Shown here piece by piece: positions 8,656-16,305 of a stretch of 35,562 nucleotides of DNA. A program made the position numbers and the translations under genes. The stretch is from Candidatus Aminicenantota bacterium (GTDB taxonomy: Bacteria > Acidobacteriota > Aminicenantia > UBA2199), in contig CP070627.1 of the NCBI GenBank assembly GCA_020355945.1, forward strand, positions 7,855,003 to 7,890,564, in the 5' to 3' direction. The notes under the pieces are model-generated. The model made no database searches. It saw only the letters and a program-made list of their open reading frames with translations, and was not told the origin of the DNA. Every line of letters starts with the position of its first letter. The first letter of the stretch is position 1.

Positions 8656-9906
8656 TTAGAATCGGAACGTGAGAGCAATATTGGGAACGATAATGTTCAT
8701 TGTGTGGGTCCCGGGCATCCCGGGATCATCAGGTCCCAGATCGGCTAATCCGACTTCAACGTCCTTGCCAAAAGCGTATTCAACTCCCAGGTCGATGGTC
8801 ATGTTCTCTTTGTAAAAACCGATGCCGAAAGTGATAAAATTGAAAGTATGCTCGGGAAGAAGGATGGTTTGGGTGTGTTTGGGCCCGGGACTGGGATCGT
8901 AGTAATAACCCGCTCTTAAAGCAAGCTTTTCCGTGGCTTTGTATTCCATTCCAAACCGTAGTTGTATGGCATCCTTCCAATCCAGTACCAGGTCCTGGTT
9001 GTATTGCTCTTCAAAACCTTGCCATAGGGGATTGGAGTATACTATTGGGATGGTGTCCATTTGTTTCCAGTTGGTATACTGGACATCAGCGGTTAAGGTT
9101 AGTTTTTCAGAGGGTTTAAATGCAATGCCTGCGCCCAGCCACATAGGAAAGTTGGCTTCTCTTTCAGCGTCGTCGGTTCGGGGTAATCCGATCAATGGTG
9201 CGGCCTCCATGGTGACCTCGCCTTTTAGTTTGATTTTAAGGGGAGTTCGAAAGGTCAAGCCGAAGCTGAATTTCTTACAGGGTTTGAAAAGCATGCCAAC
9301 GGTTGCACCAAGAGCGAAGGCATCCAGTTTTTCATCATATTGTCCCACCAGGGGGCGACTTAATTCCGAAAATCCGTTATTAATATTGATTGCTGCTCCC
9401 AGGGAGAATTTTTCGCTGAGTTTAAAGGCAAGAGTAGGGGATATGGTGATGATTCCCACATAGGTTCGCCATTTATAGCGTACGCCTTCAGTCAGTGGCA
9501 GCAGTTCGGACCCTTCCCAGGTGACACCCAAACCAGTGGGGATATAGGCATAGATGCCAAACACCACTTTTTCCGAGAGGGGCTTAAAAAATCCAAAGCT
9601 ACCGGAGACATAGTGGTTGGCCACTGCTGTCGTGTCGATATCGAATAATCCCGGGATACTAAACTGGTAGCCAACATCAGGGATGATATCGGTCAGGAAG
9701 AATGCCAGGGTTGTCTGTTTCATCTGGGTTAATCCTGCCGGGTTCCAGAATACAGCGCTGGAGTCATCCGCAAGCCCTATAAACGCACCGCCCATGGCAA
9801 CAGCTTTGGAACCATTGCTGTTGAGATTAAAACCATTGGAATAAAGACCAGAACACAAACCAATCATTAATCCAAAAATCACACTTAACTTTAAAAACCG
9901 TTTCAT
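8656..9906 (-). CDS. OmpP1/FadL-family outer-membrane beta-barrel protein
   Basis: This 416-residue protein begins with a signal peptide (KRFLKLSVIFGLMIGLCSGLYS), followed directly by the FadL-type plug start NGFNLNSNGSKAVAMGGAFIGLADDSSAVFWNPAGL, the signature of the family. The rest alternates in short amphipathic strands and ends in a terminal phenylalanine (IALTFRF), the usual signal for outer-membrane barrel insertion. FadL proteins pass hydrophobic compounds such as long-chain fatty acids or aromatic hydrocarbons across the outer membrane; the substrate here is unknown. AGGAGG precedes the ATG and a consensus promoter lies upstream, divergent from the SDR gene. Confidence 0.9.
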   Translation of the reverse strand: MKRFLKLSVIFGLMIGLCSGLYSNGFNLNSNGSKAVAMGGAFIGLADDSSAVFWNPAGLTQMKQTTLAFFLTDIIPDVGYQFSIPGLFDIDTTAVANHYVSGSFGFFKPLSEKVVFGIYAYIPTGLGVTWEGSELLPLTEGVRYKWRTYVGIITISPTLAFKLSEKFSLGAAININNGFSELSRPLVGQYDEKLDAFALGATVGMLFKPCKKFSFGLTFRTPLKIKLKGEVTMEAAPLIGLPRTDDAEREANFPMWLGAGIAFKPSEKLTLTADVQYTNWKQMDTIPIVYSNPLWQGFEEQYNQDLVLDWKDAIQLRFGMEYKATEKLALRAGYYYDPSPGPKHTQTILLPEHTFNFITFGIGFYKENMTIDLGVEYAFGKDVEVGLADLGPDDPGMPGTHTMNIIVPNIALTFRF

Positions 9907-9943
9907 TATACCTCCTGTTTTTTTTGGAAATTAAAAAGATAAA

Positions 9944-9972
9944 AGTATAAACAAAAAATCGTTTTTTTTCAA
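9944..9972 (-). promoter_or_regulatory. promoter of the FadL-like gene
   Basis: Minus strand TTGAAA (9967-9972), 17-bp spacer, TATACT (9944-9949), about 30 nt upstream of the ribosome-binding site. Confidence 0.65.
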
Positions 9973-9997
9973 CAGGAAATTGCAAAAGAATAAATCA

Positions 9998-10026
9998 TTG
10001 ACATAAAAAATGGGATTTGGTATTTT
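9998..10026 (+). promoter_or_regulatory. promoter of the SDR gene
   Basis: TTGACA (9998-10003), 17-bp spacer, TATTTT (10021-10026), divergent from the FadL-like promoter. Confidence 0.55.
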
Positions 10027-10057
10027 ACATCTTGTGAATTAAAACGGAGGTGTACGG

Positions 10058-10786
10058 ATGAACATTGAAGATAAAGTGGCTGTTGTGACCGGAGCCAGTA
10101 AAGGAATCGGCAGACAGATGGCATTGGCTTTGGCCAAAGCTGGCGCGGATGTGGCCATTTCGGCTCGCAGCAGCGATCTGTTGGAAACATTGACCCGGCA
10201 GATAGAAAATACTGGCAGAAAAGCCCTGGCTTTTGTTGGAGATATGAGCAAAGAAGCAGATATTCAACGCTTGATCAAACAAACCGCGGACCATTTCAAT
10301 AGGATAGATATCCTGGTGAACAACGCCGGCATCGGGCATTTTTATCCCGTTGCCCAAATGCCTACAAAGCAATGGGATGAGATGTTTAACCTCAATGTTC
10401 GCGGGTTGTTTATCACCACCCGTGAAGCCCTGCCTTATCTCCGGGAACCCGGGGAAGCGGTGATTGTCAATGTGGTGTCTTTGGCTGGAAAAAATAGCTT
10501 TGTAGGCGGAGGTGGTTATACCGCTGCTAAGCATGCAGCTCTGGCATTCAGCCGCTGCCTGATGCTGGAAGAACGCAAAATCGGTCTCAGTGTCCTGGCT
10601 ATCTGCCCCGGCTAAGTGGATACTCATTTCTTCAAAGCCCAACAGGGGCCGAAAGAAAATAGAATGACTCCCAACCTGGAAAAGGTCTTGAAACCAGGAG
10701 ATATCGCCGATACGATTTTACACATGATCCGGATGCCGCAGCGAGCCTTGATCAGCGAGGTGGATATCCGACCGTCTAATCCTTGA
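10058..10786 (+). pseudogene. short-chain dehydrogenase/reductase interrupted by a stop codon
   Basis: The frame encodes a classical NAD(P)-dependent SDR: TGASKGIG (11-18), NNAGIG (88-93), catalytic Ser141 and YTAAK (Tyr154, Lys158). After ICPG at codon 185 comes TAA (10613-10615), exactly where the family has one residue between PG and VDT. Reading on in the same frame gives VDTHFFKAQQGPK and a normal C-terminus up to TGA at 10784-10786, 242 codons in all, the usual length of the family. So a single nonsense change breaks an otherwise intact gene with a good promoter and GGAGG site. A sequencing error or recent mutation are both possible; the 185-residue product would lack the substrate-loop region. 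Confidence 0.8.
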
Positions 10787-10851
10787 TAAATAATGGGGCC
10801 AGGTATTTTGTTTTCATTCTTGTATAGTTATCTTTTTTAGTCTTCTATTTT

Positions 10852-10877
10852 AAAAAACCCTTTTCTTGGTTTTTTTT
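10852..10877 (+). terminator. terminator-like hairpin after the SDR gene
   Basis: AAAAAACC pairs with GGTTTTTT across an 8-nt loop and runs into further T residues. Confidence 0.45.
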
Positions 10878-10920
10878 CGTGTAACTTCATGGCTAAAATT
10901 TCCGGGCACTTTTTACAATC

Positions 10921-10949
10921 TTGACAGGGGCTTTGTTTTCATGTAAAGT
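10921..10949 (+). promoter_or_regulatory. promoter of the Mrr-NACHT-HEAT gene
   Basis: TTGACA (10921-10926), 17-bp spacer, TAAAGT (10944-10949). Only 9 nt separate the -10 box from the ATG at 10959, leaving at most a very short leader. Confidence 0.55.
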
Positions 10950-10958
10950 CTTAGAGAG

Positions 10959-13900
10959 ATGAAAAAAAAAGAAAAGTTGCAGATATTGAGAAACTTTAAA
11001 GAAATGCCCTTGATTGAACATGTGATACGGCCGCTGCTGGAGAAGATGGGATTTAAAAATATCACCTTGACTCATGGGGCACGAGAACATGGATTAGACC
11101 TGGTTTGCTTTGAACAAGACAAATTTGGTGAAAAAGAGTATATAGGCATCCAGGTAAAAGCAGCCAAAATTCACGGCAGCGCTGGGAAAAAAGGAAATGC
11201 CGCGGAAATTTTTAACCAGGCTCAACAGGCTTTTACCCATTCCTTCACCGATATTAATGACAATAAAGAAAAACGAATTGATAAATATATCGTAATGACT
11301 TCCGGGGAGATTACAATTGAAGCAAGGGATAGTATCGGTGGACAGCTTAAAACCCAGGGGTTTTTAAAATCAATCCAACTTTTCGATGGCAATAAACTGG
11401 CAGACCTGGTGGACCAATGGATGCCTGACTTTTTCTGGCAAGAGTACAACTACTTTAAACGCTATTTTAATGAAATGAAAAAAGACTTCGAGACCATCAA
11501 AGATATCTCGGCCATCGGCCAAAAAGAGACGGTAAACCTCGAGGATATCTACGTGTCATTGAAACTGGGTGAAACGCTCCGGCATCGCGATTTACCAGTG
11601 GAAATAGAAAAAGAAGAAACAGCCGAAAAAATCTTTGATGAGACTATGATGGAAAAAAGGGTAGAACGGGAAAGCAAAAGAGAACGGGTGATTGACCCGG
11701 AAACCGCGGTGAACCAGTTTCATCGCATGGTGATTGTGGGAGCACCCGGCGCTGGAAAAACCACTTTGTTGAAACACCTGGCCCTGAAAAATTGCCGGGA
11801 AAACATCCAAAAGCAAGAAAGAGCAACAGTCCCCATTCCTATTACCCTGCGGGAATTTTTTCAAAGCGGCAAACCCTTGAGAGAGTACATCGATGCAGTA
11901 TTTGAAAGATACGTCTTTCCGGAAGCCAGGAAGTTCGTAGAAAAAGACCTTAAAAACGGCAAATGTATCCTATTTTTGGATGGGTTTGACGAACTTGCTG
12001 TAAGAGAAAACCAGGAAAAAGTGACAAAGGAAATCCATGATTTTGTTAGTAAATATCCCGGTTCCAGGGTAGTGGTCACCTCCAGACCGGCAGGTTACCA
12101 TGACGAATTGGCCGGGTTTACTCGGTTAGAGGTAAAGGCCTTTGACGACGAACAGATTGAGCGGTTCATTGAAAACTGGTTTGGAAAATCCGGGCAAAAT
12201 AAAGCACAATCACTGTTAAAGGTAGTGATGGAGAATGAAAATATTAAAGACCTGGCCAGGAATCCATTGATGGTTGCCATTATTGCCATTATTTACGAAG
12301 AGGACCGGGAACTGCCTAATCGGCGGGTGGACCTCTACAAACGGGCCATGGATGTTCTGCTGAGCCGGTGGGACCTGCGCAAAAAACTCAGAAACCGCTT
12401 TAAGCCGGACCAAAAGGAATTTATTTTAAGAAAACTGGCATTTCAATGTCACTGCCGCAACTCCCGGGTGATAAAAGATGCAGAGATTTTTGCGGAAATC
12501 GGCAAATATTCCACTCGGCTGGGCTTGAAGGAAAAGGAAGGCAAACTATTCCTGGAGGAGATATGGCAGCGCAGTTATCTGTTGAGGCAGATATCCTTGG
12601 ATACCTATGATTTTCTTCATTTATCTTTCCAGGAATACTTTACGGCATTAGAGTTAAAGGAACTGCAAGACGGCATTGGTACTATTATCGAGCACATTGC
12701 CCAGCCCTGGTGGGAGGAGCCTATCCTTCTTTATGCCGGGATTTGTAAAGATGCGGGGCCGTTGATCATGCGAATTCAAGAAGAAGTGCCGGAAGATATT
12801 TTCTACAGCAACCTAATGCTGTACGGCAAATGTATTGCCGATGCGGAATTCACTGAACCCGGCCTGAAAGAAACCATCGCCCAAAGACTCTGGTCAATTC
12901 ATCAAACCGGTGAATTTCCACTACTAAATAAAATAGCGATGGATGTACTGCGGCGGATGAATCCGCGTGGTATTATTGATTCATTGGTTAAACAATTGAA
13001 GGATTCCCAAGGTGGATTTAGCTTGCGTGCAGCGGAGAACCTGGGAGTCATTGGCAGCAGCGAAGCGGTTCCTTCACTTCTAAAAGTCCTTAACTCGGTT
13101 GAAGATAGTTCCGTTCGCAGGCGTGCCGCAGATGCCCTGGGTGCCATTGGCAGCCGCGATGCGGTTCCTTCACTTCTAAAAGCTATTAACTCGGATGAAG
13201 ACAGTGAGGTTCGCTTGAATGCCGCAGATGCCCTGGGTGCCATTGGCAGTCGCGATGCGGTTCCTTCACTTCTAAAGGCCCTTACCTCGGATAAAGACAG
13301 TTCTGTTCGTGGAAGTGCCGCAGATGCTCTGGGTGCTATTGGCAGTAGCGAAGTAGTTCCATCACTTTTAAATGCACTCACCTCTAATAAAGACCGTTCT
13401 GTTCGTGGGCTTGCCGCAGATGCCCTGGGTGTAATTGGCAGCCGCGATACGTTTCCTTCACTTCTAAAGGCCCTTACCTCGGATAAAGACAGTTCTGTTC
13501 GTGGGCATGCTGCAAATGCCCTGGGTGCTATTGGCAGCCGCGATGCGGTTCCTTCACTTATAAAGGCACTCACCTTGGATAAAGATAGTGATGTTAGCTG
13601 GTTTGCCGCAAATGCCCTGGGTGCTATTGGCAGCCGCGATGCGGTTCCTTCACTTCTAAAGGTCATGACCTCGGATAAACACAGTTATGTTCGAGGGCGT
13701 GCCGCATATGCCCTGGGAGCCATTGGCAGCCGCGATGCCATTCCTTCACTTCTAAAGGCCCTGAGCTCAGATAAAACCAGTTATGTTCGCGGGAATGCCG
13801 CATATGCCCTGGGTGCCATTGGCAGCGGCGATGCGGTTCCTTCACTTATAAAGATTCTGACCTCTGATAAAGCCAGTTATGTTCGTAGGTGTGTTGCAGA

Positions 13901-14096
13901 GGCTCTGGGAGCCATTGGAGACCAAACAGCCACCCCTTCGCTTATAAAAGCACTTGAAGATGAAGAAAAAACAAATTATTTAAAAAGATACTATAAAAGA
14001 TTTTATGATATGAAAGTTAAAGATGTTGCCTTTGAATCCTTGTATAAGATCAGCCGGAGATTGGGAGTGAGGATCGTTAAAGAGTGGGAAGGTTAG
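10959..14096 (+). CDS. Mrr-like nuclease / NACHT NTPase / HEAT-repeat protein (NLR-like, putative antiphage)
   Basis: This 1045-residue protein has three parts. Residues about 15-130 resemble an Mrr-type PD-(D/E)XK nuclease: GLDLVC with Asp47, then IQVK with Gln65 and Lys67. Residues about 230-500 form a NACHT NTPase with Walker A GAPGAGKTT (about 260) and Walker B CILFLDGFDEL (about 340). After a linker to about 690 come ten 32-residue HEAT/PBS-lyase-like repeats (LGAIGSRDAVPSLLKALTSD...). Nuclease effector, STAND NTPase switch and repeat sensor is the layout of bacterial NLR-like (Avs/bNACHT) antiphage proteins, so abortive defence triggered by a phage protein is the likely role, by inference. 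It stands alone on the plus strand with its own promoter; an unknown gene pair is encoded convergently just downstream. Confidence 0.87.
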   Translation: MKKKEKLQILRNFKEMPLIEHVIRPLLEKMGFKNITLTHGAREHGLDLVCFEQDKFGEKEYIGIQVKAAKIHGSAGKKGNAAEIFNQAQQAFTHSFTDINDNKEKRIDKYIVMTSGEITIEARDSIGGQLKTQGFLKSIQLFDGNKLADLVDQWMPDFFWQEYNYFKRYFNEMKKDFETIKDISAIGQKETVNLEDIYVSLKLGETLRHRDLPVEIEKEETAEKIFDETMMEKRVERESKRERVIDPETAVNQFHRMVIVGAPGAGKTTLLKHLALKNCRENIQKQERATVPIPITLREFFQSGKPLREYIDAVFERYVFPEARKFVEKDLKNGKCILFLDGFDELAVRENQEKVTKEIHDFVSKYPGSRVVVTSRPAGYHDELAGFTRLEVKAFDDEQIERFIENWFGKSGQNKAQSLLKVVMENENIKDLARNPLMVAIIAIIYEEDRELPNRRVDLYKRAMDVLLSRWDLRKKLRNRFKPDQKEFILRKLAFQCHCRNSRVIKDAEIFAEIGKYSTRLGLKEKEGKLFLEEIWQRSYLLRQISLDTYDFLHLSFQEYFTALELKELQDGIGTIIEHIAQPWWEEPILLYAGICKDAGPLIMRIQEEVPEDIFYSNLMLYGKCIADAEFTEPGLKETIAQRLWSIHQTGEFPLLNKIAMDVLRRMNPRGIIDSLVKQLKDSQGGFSLRAAENLGVIGSSEAVPSLLKVLNSVEDSSVRRRAADALGAIGSRDAVPSLLKAINSDEDSEVRLNAADALGAIGSRDAVPSLLKALTSDKDSSVRGSAADALGAIGSSEVVPSLLNALTSNKDRSVRGLAADALGVIGSRDTFPSLLKALTSDKDSSVRGHAANALGAIGSRDAVPSLIKALTLDKDSDVSWFAANALGAIGSRDAVPSLLKVMTSDKHSYVRGRAAYALGAIGSRDAIPSLLKALSSDKTSYVRGNAAYALGAIGSGDAVPSLIKILTSDKASYVRRCVAEALGAIGDQTATPSLIKALEDEEKTNYLKRYYKRFYDMKVKDVAFESLYKISRRLGVRIVKEWEG
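13041..14000 (+). repeat. ten tandem 96-nt repeats inside the NACHT gene
   Basis: Leucine codons opening each unit recur at 13041, 13137, 13233 and every 96 nt to 13905. Inner units are near-identical in DNA (for example GGCAGCCGCGATGCGGTTCC recurs); the first and last units are more diverged. The unit equals 32 residues, one HEAT-like helical hairpin. Confidence 0.9.
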
Positions 14097-14126
14097 AAGT
14101 CAGTGGGGAAGTGCTTTCTAGAGCGG

Positions 14127-14147
14127 TCATTTGTCATTAGTCATTGG
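14127..14147 (+). repeat. heptamer tandem repeat TCATTNG
   Basis: TCATTTG, TCATTAG, TCATTGG in direct succession between the NACHT gene and the unknown pair, followed by more diverged units. Confidence 0.5.
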
Positions 14148-14209
14148 TGAATGAGGTGAGTGGTTCAGTGAATAAGTGGCACTCTTCGAGCATGTCTTTT
14201 GACTCCTTC

Positions 14210-14683
14210 TTAAATTAACTCTATCTCAATTTCAATATTGTTTAAAAGATTTTTTCTATATTCCAACCTCCTGCTTTTCGAAGACTTCTTTTTCTTTCTA
14301 TTCTTTGGCGGTTCAAACAAAACATCTTCACCCTCATACAATTCTCTTACTTCAACATGTGAATAATTGGGGAAAAACTCATCATCGATCGGATCATGAA
14401 CAGGAGTAGCTATTCTTTTATATCTTGATGTTAGAACCGTAAAGGAATAGCACCCATCAGTCATATCTCCATTCTTCCTGAACCTGACGTGCCCGGGTTC
14501 GGAAAACCTCCCCCAGTTGCATGAGAAATCCGGGAATCGAATACTGTTAACCTCTATGACACCATCATCACTTAAATCTTCTCTGCTGAAAACATGATAT
14601 AATTTATCATTATCTTTAAATTCACGGGTAGACAATTTCTTCCTGTTGTTTATTTTGAGGGCTTCTGGGAATTCACTATTCAT
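14210..14683 (-). CDS. unknown protein, second gene of a two-gene cassette
   Basis: I do not recognise a named family. The 157-residue soluble protein has LYHVFSREDLSDDGVIEVNSIRFPDFSCNWGRFSEPGHVRF near the N-terminus, a central conserved-looking stretch (ATPVHDPIDDEFFPNYSHVEV) and a very basic tail (PPKNRKKKKSSKSRRLEYRKN). Its ATG overlaps the end of the upstream gene by 8 nt, so the two are translationally coupled and probably act together. The HDP...NYSH stretch could be a catalytic or metal-binding site, but that is speculation. Strong coupling, own promoter and position beside a putative defence gene fit a toxin-antitoxin or conflict cassette; a plain housekeeping pair is equally possible. 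Confidence 0.75.
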   Translation of the reverse strand: MNSEFPEALKINNRKKLSTREFKDNDKLYHVFSREDLSDDGVIEVNSIRFPDFSCNWGRFSEPGHVRFRKNGDMTDGCYSFTVLTSRYKRIATPVHDPIDDEFFPNYSHVEVRELYEGEDVLFEPPKNRKKKKSSKSRRLEYRKNLLNNIEIEIELI

Positions 14684-15137
14684 TAAAAAGTTTTACTATT
14701 TCAAAAAAATTTTCTTTTTCAATATCGACGGATTTTATTATCTCATCATTCTCAGCCAAAATAGCCGCAACATCCAGATCATCATTATAAACTTCGATTT
14801 CCAACACTTTATTATTGTCAAAATTTTTATACTTCAAATAGATGCCCTCTTCAATACTGACAGCTATTCGCAGCGGTATAAGCGAGAAGTCTTTATATAA
14901 AGCCTCAGCAACCTTTTCAGCTAATTGTTTGCAATCATAATTGGGAGGGGCAATTCCGTCAGCTCTCCATCTTTGAGGTAATTCAAGCGAATGAATCCAG
15001 GATTTTAATTGCTTAATCACCGGGTCAAATGCTTTCCCCTTTTTTGTCATTAAATCTTTTATTGAAAGTAAAAGCGCTCTGTCGTTTATGTTCTCAATAC
15101 CCTCATGCAAAAATGATTTAATTTCAACGGTAGTCAT
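14676..15137 (-). CDS. unknown protein, first gene of a two-gene cassette
   Basis: This 153-residue acidic protein has no transmembrane segment or signal peptide. Visible features are an N-terminal helical part, WRADGIAPPNYDCKQLAEKVAEALYKD in the middle (about 78-104), then IPLRIAVSIEEGIYLKYKN and a strand-rich end. The pattern W-x-GxxPP-helix-hydrophobic strand-LEIEVYND recalls a widespread uncharacterised family with a W-[DR]-[GA]-[DE]-G-A-x-P motif; I know no proven function. It precedes and overlaps its partner by 8 nt. GGTGA lies before the ATG, and a near-consensus promoter is 18 nt upstream of the start, directly after the rfbA stop. Confidence 0.75.
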   Translation of the reverse strand: MTTVEIKSFLHEGIENINDRALLLSIKDLMTKKGKAFDPVIKQLKSWIHSLELPQRWRADGIAPPNYDCKQLAEKVAEALYKDFSLIPLRIAVSIEEGIYLKYKNFDNNKVLEIEVYNDDLDVAAILAENDEIIKSVDIEKENFFEIVKLFNE

Positions 15138-15154
15138 TTTTTTTCACCAGGTTA

Positions 15155-15183
15155 AATATAGTATCTTTATCCTTTATTGTCAA
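15155..15183 (-). promoter_or_regulatory. promoter of the unknown two-gene cassette
   Basis: Minus strand TTGACA (15178-15183), 17-bp spacer, TATATT (15155-15160). Confidence 0.7.
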
Positions 15184-15188
15184 CCTTT

Positions 15189-16070
15189 TTATCGCCTCTT
15201 TCGTTCACGTTGGCAAATCCCTAAAATATACTGACCATATTGACTGTTTTTTAACCGATTGCCCTGTTCCTCCAATTGCTCCAATGTGATGTACCCCATA
15301 CTGTAAGCAATCTCCTCCAAACAGGCAATCTTTAACCCCTGGCGCCGCTCAATCACCTCCACAAACGTACCCGCTTCCATTAAAGACTCATACGTCCCGG
15401 TATCCAACCAGGCATAACCCCGCCCTAAAATTTCCAATTTCAATTGCTTTCGCTCTAAAAATACTTTGTTGACATCAGTAATTTCCAATTCCCCCCGCGC
15501 AGAAGGTGTTAAATTCTTTGCCACTTCAATTACATCATTGGGATAAAAATAAAGCCCTGTCACCGCATAATTGGATGCAGGCTGTTTGGGCTTTTCCTCG
15601 ATCGATACGACATTCATGTCTTTATCAAAACCAGCTACACCATATCGCTGGGGTTCCTGGACATAATAACCGAAAATGGTTGCCGTACCCTCCCGCTGAA
15701 CGGCTGATTCCAATTTGTCTTCCAAACTCTGACCATAAAAAATATTATCCCCAAGAATCAAACATACCGAATCATCTCCAATAAACCCTTCACCAATTAT
15801 AAAGGCCTCCGCTAACCCATTGGGCGCTTCCTGCACAGCATAACTCAATCCAATTCCAAACCTACTGCCATCACCCAACAACTTTCTAAAACTATCACTA
15901 TCCCAGGGCGTAGTAATTACCAGGATGTCCCTTATATTGGCTAACATCAATACCGATAACGGATAGTATATCATGGGCTTATCGTAAACCGGCAGCAATT
16001 GCTTGGATACCGGTATAGTTATGGGATATAAACGCGTACCACTTCCTCCAGCTAATATAATTCCTTTCAT
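15189..16070 (-). CDS. rfbA: glucose-1-phosphate thymidylyltransferase
   Basis: This enzyme joins glucose 1-phosphate and dTTP to give dTDP-glucose, the first step to dTDP-rhamnose and other deoxysugars of surface polysaccharides. The sequence opens with the nucleotidyltransferase signature [16 protein letters not shown] and continues with [28 protein letters not shown] and [13 protein letters not shown], all typical of RmlA/RfbA. From the ATG at 16070, preceded by GGAGG, the length is 293 residues, which is standard; an upstream ATG at 16124 would add 18 residues of repeat-derived sequence and is rejected. The partner genes rfbB, rfbC and rfbD are not in the window. Confidence 0.95.
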   Translation of the reverse strand: MKGIILAGGSGTRLYPITIPVSKQLLPVYDKPMIYYPLSVLMLANIRDILVITTPWDSDSFRKLLGDGSRFGIGLSYAVQEAPNGLAEAFIIGEGFIGDDSVCLILGDNIFYGQSLEDKLESAVQREGTATIFGYYVQEPQRYGVAGFDKDMNVVSIEEKPKQPASNYAVTGLYFYPNDVIEVAKNLTPSARGELEITDVNKVFLERKQLKLEILGRGYAWLDTGTYESLMEAGTFVEVIERRQGLKIACLEEIAYSMGYITLEQLEEQGNRLKNSQYGQYILGICQRERKRR

Positions 16071-16075
16071 TTTTT

Positions 16076-16112
16076 GCCTCCGGCGGCCAAAAACCTTTTT
16101 GAAAAAAGGTTT
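16076..16112 (-). repeat. hairpin plus GGCCGCCGGAGG element, copy 1 (rfbA leader)
   Basis: Reading the minus strand, an AAACC...GGTTT hairpin (stem 16091-16100 with 16103-16112) runs into TTGGCCGCCGGAGGC, whose GGAGG is the rfbA ribosome-binding site. The hairpin with its T-rich end may also terminate the symporter operon. A related copy is at 21146-21184. Confidence 0.5.
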
Positions 16113-16146
16113 CTGGACTTCCAAAAACTTTTTATTAAAGTCTGTT

Positions 16147-16305
16147 TCATTGATTCACTGTTCCCTTTTCCACTGTCTCGGCTTCATCGTCATCTGCTTG
16201 ATCTTGACGCCCTTTTAACTTTAAAGAATAAAGGAGCATGTAAACAAACCCTCCCCAAAAAAGGGAAAGTATCACTACCGCGAAAATGATGGCAAATATA
16301 CTCAT
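16147..16305 (-). CDS. MetS-like small membrane subunit of the NSS symporter
   Basis: A 52-residue protein: one transmembrane helix ([29 protein letters not shown]) followed by a charged tail ([17 protein letters not shown]). The helix containing WGG and the short cytosolic tail match the small subunits (MetS type) that accompany bacterial NSS symporters such as the methionine transporter MetPS. Its ATG shares one base with the symporter stop codon (TAATG), so translation is coupled, which is strong evidence that it is real despite its size. It probably stabilises or activates the symporter. Confidence 0.85.
   Translation of the reverse strand: MSIFAIIFAVVILSLFWGGFVYMLLYSLKLKGRQDQADDDEAETVEKGTVNQ

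Noticed and set aside
8933..9463. 176-codon plus-strand frame opposite the FadL-like gene
   Set aside because: Antisense shadow of a well-supported barrel protein.
10025..10642. 205-codon minus-strand frame opposite the SDR gene
   Set aside because: The plus strand has promoter, ribosome-binding site and SDR motifs; the minus frame has none.
12902..13666. Long minus-strand open frame inside the NACHT gene
   Set aside because: Shadow of the 96-nt repeats; the plus-strand frame carries clear HEAT and NACHT motifs.
13041..14000. CRISPR array
   Set aside because: Repeats are contiguous, in frame and 96 nt long with no spacers.
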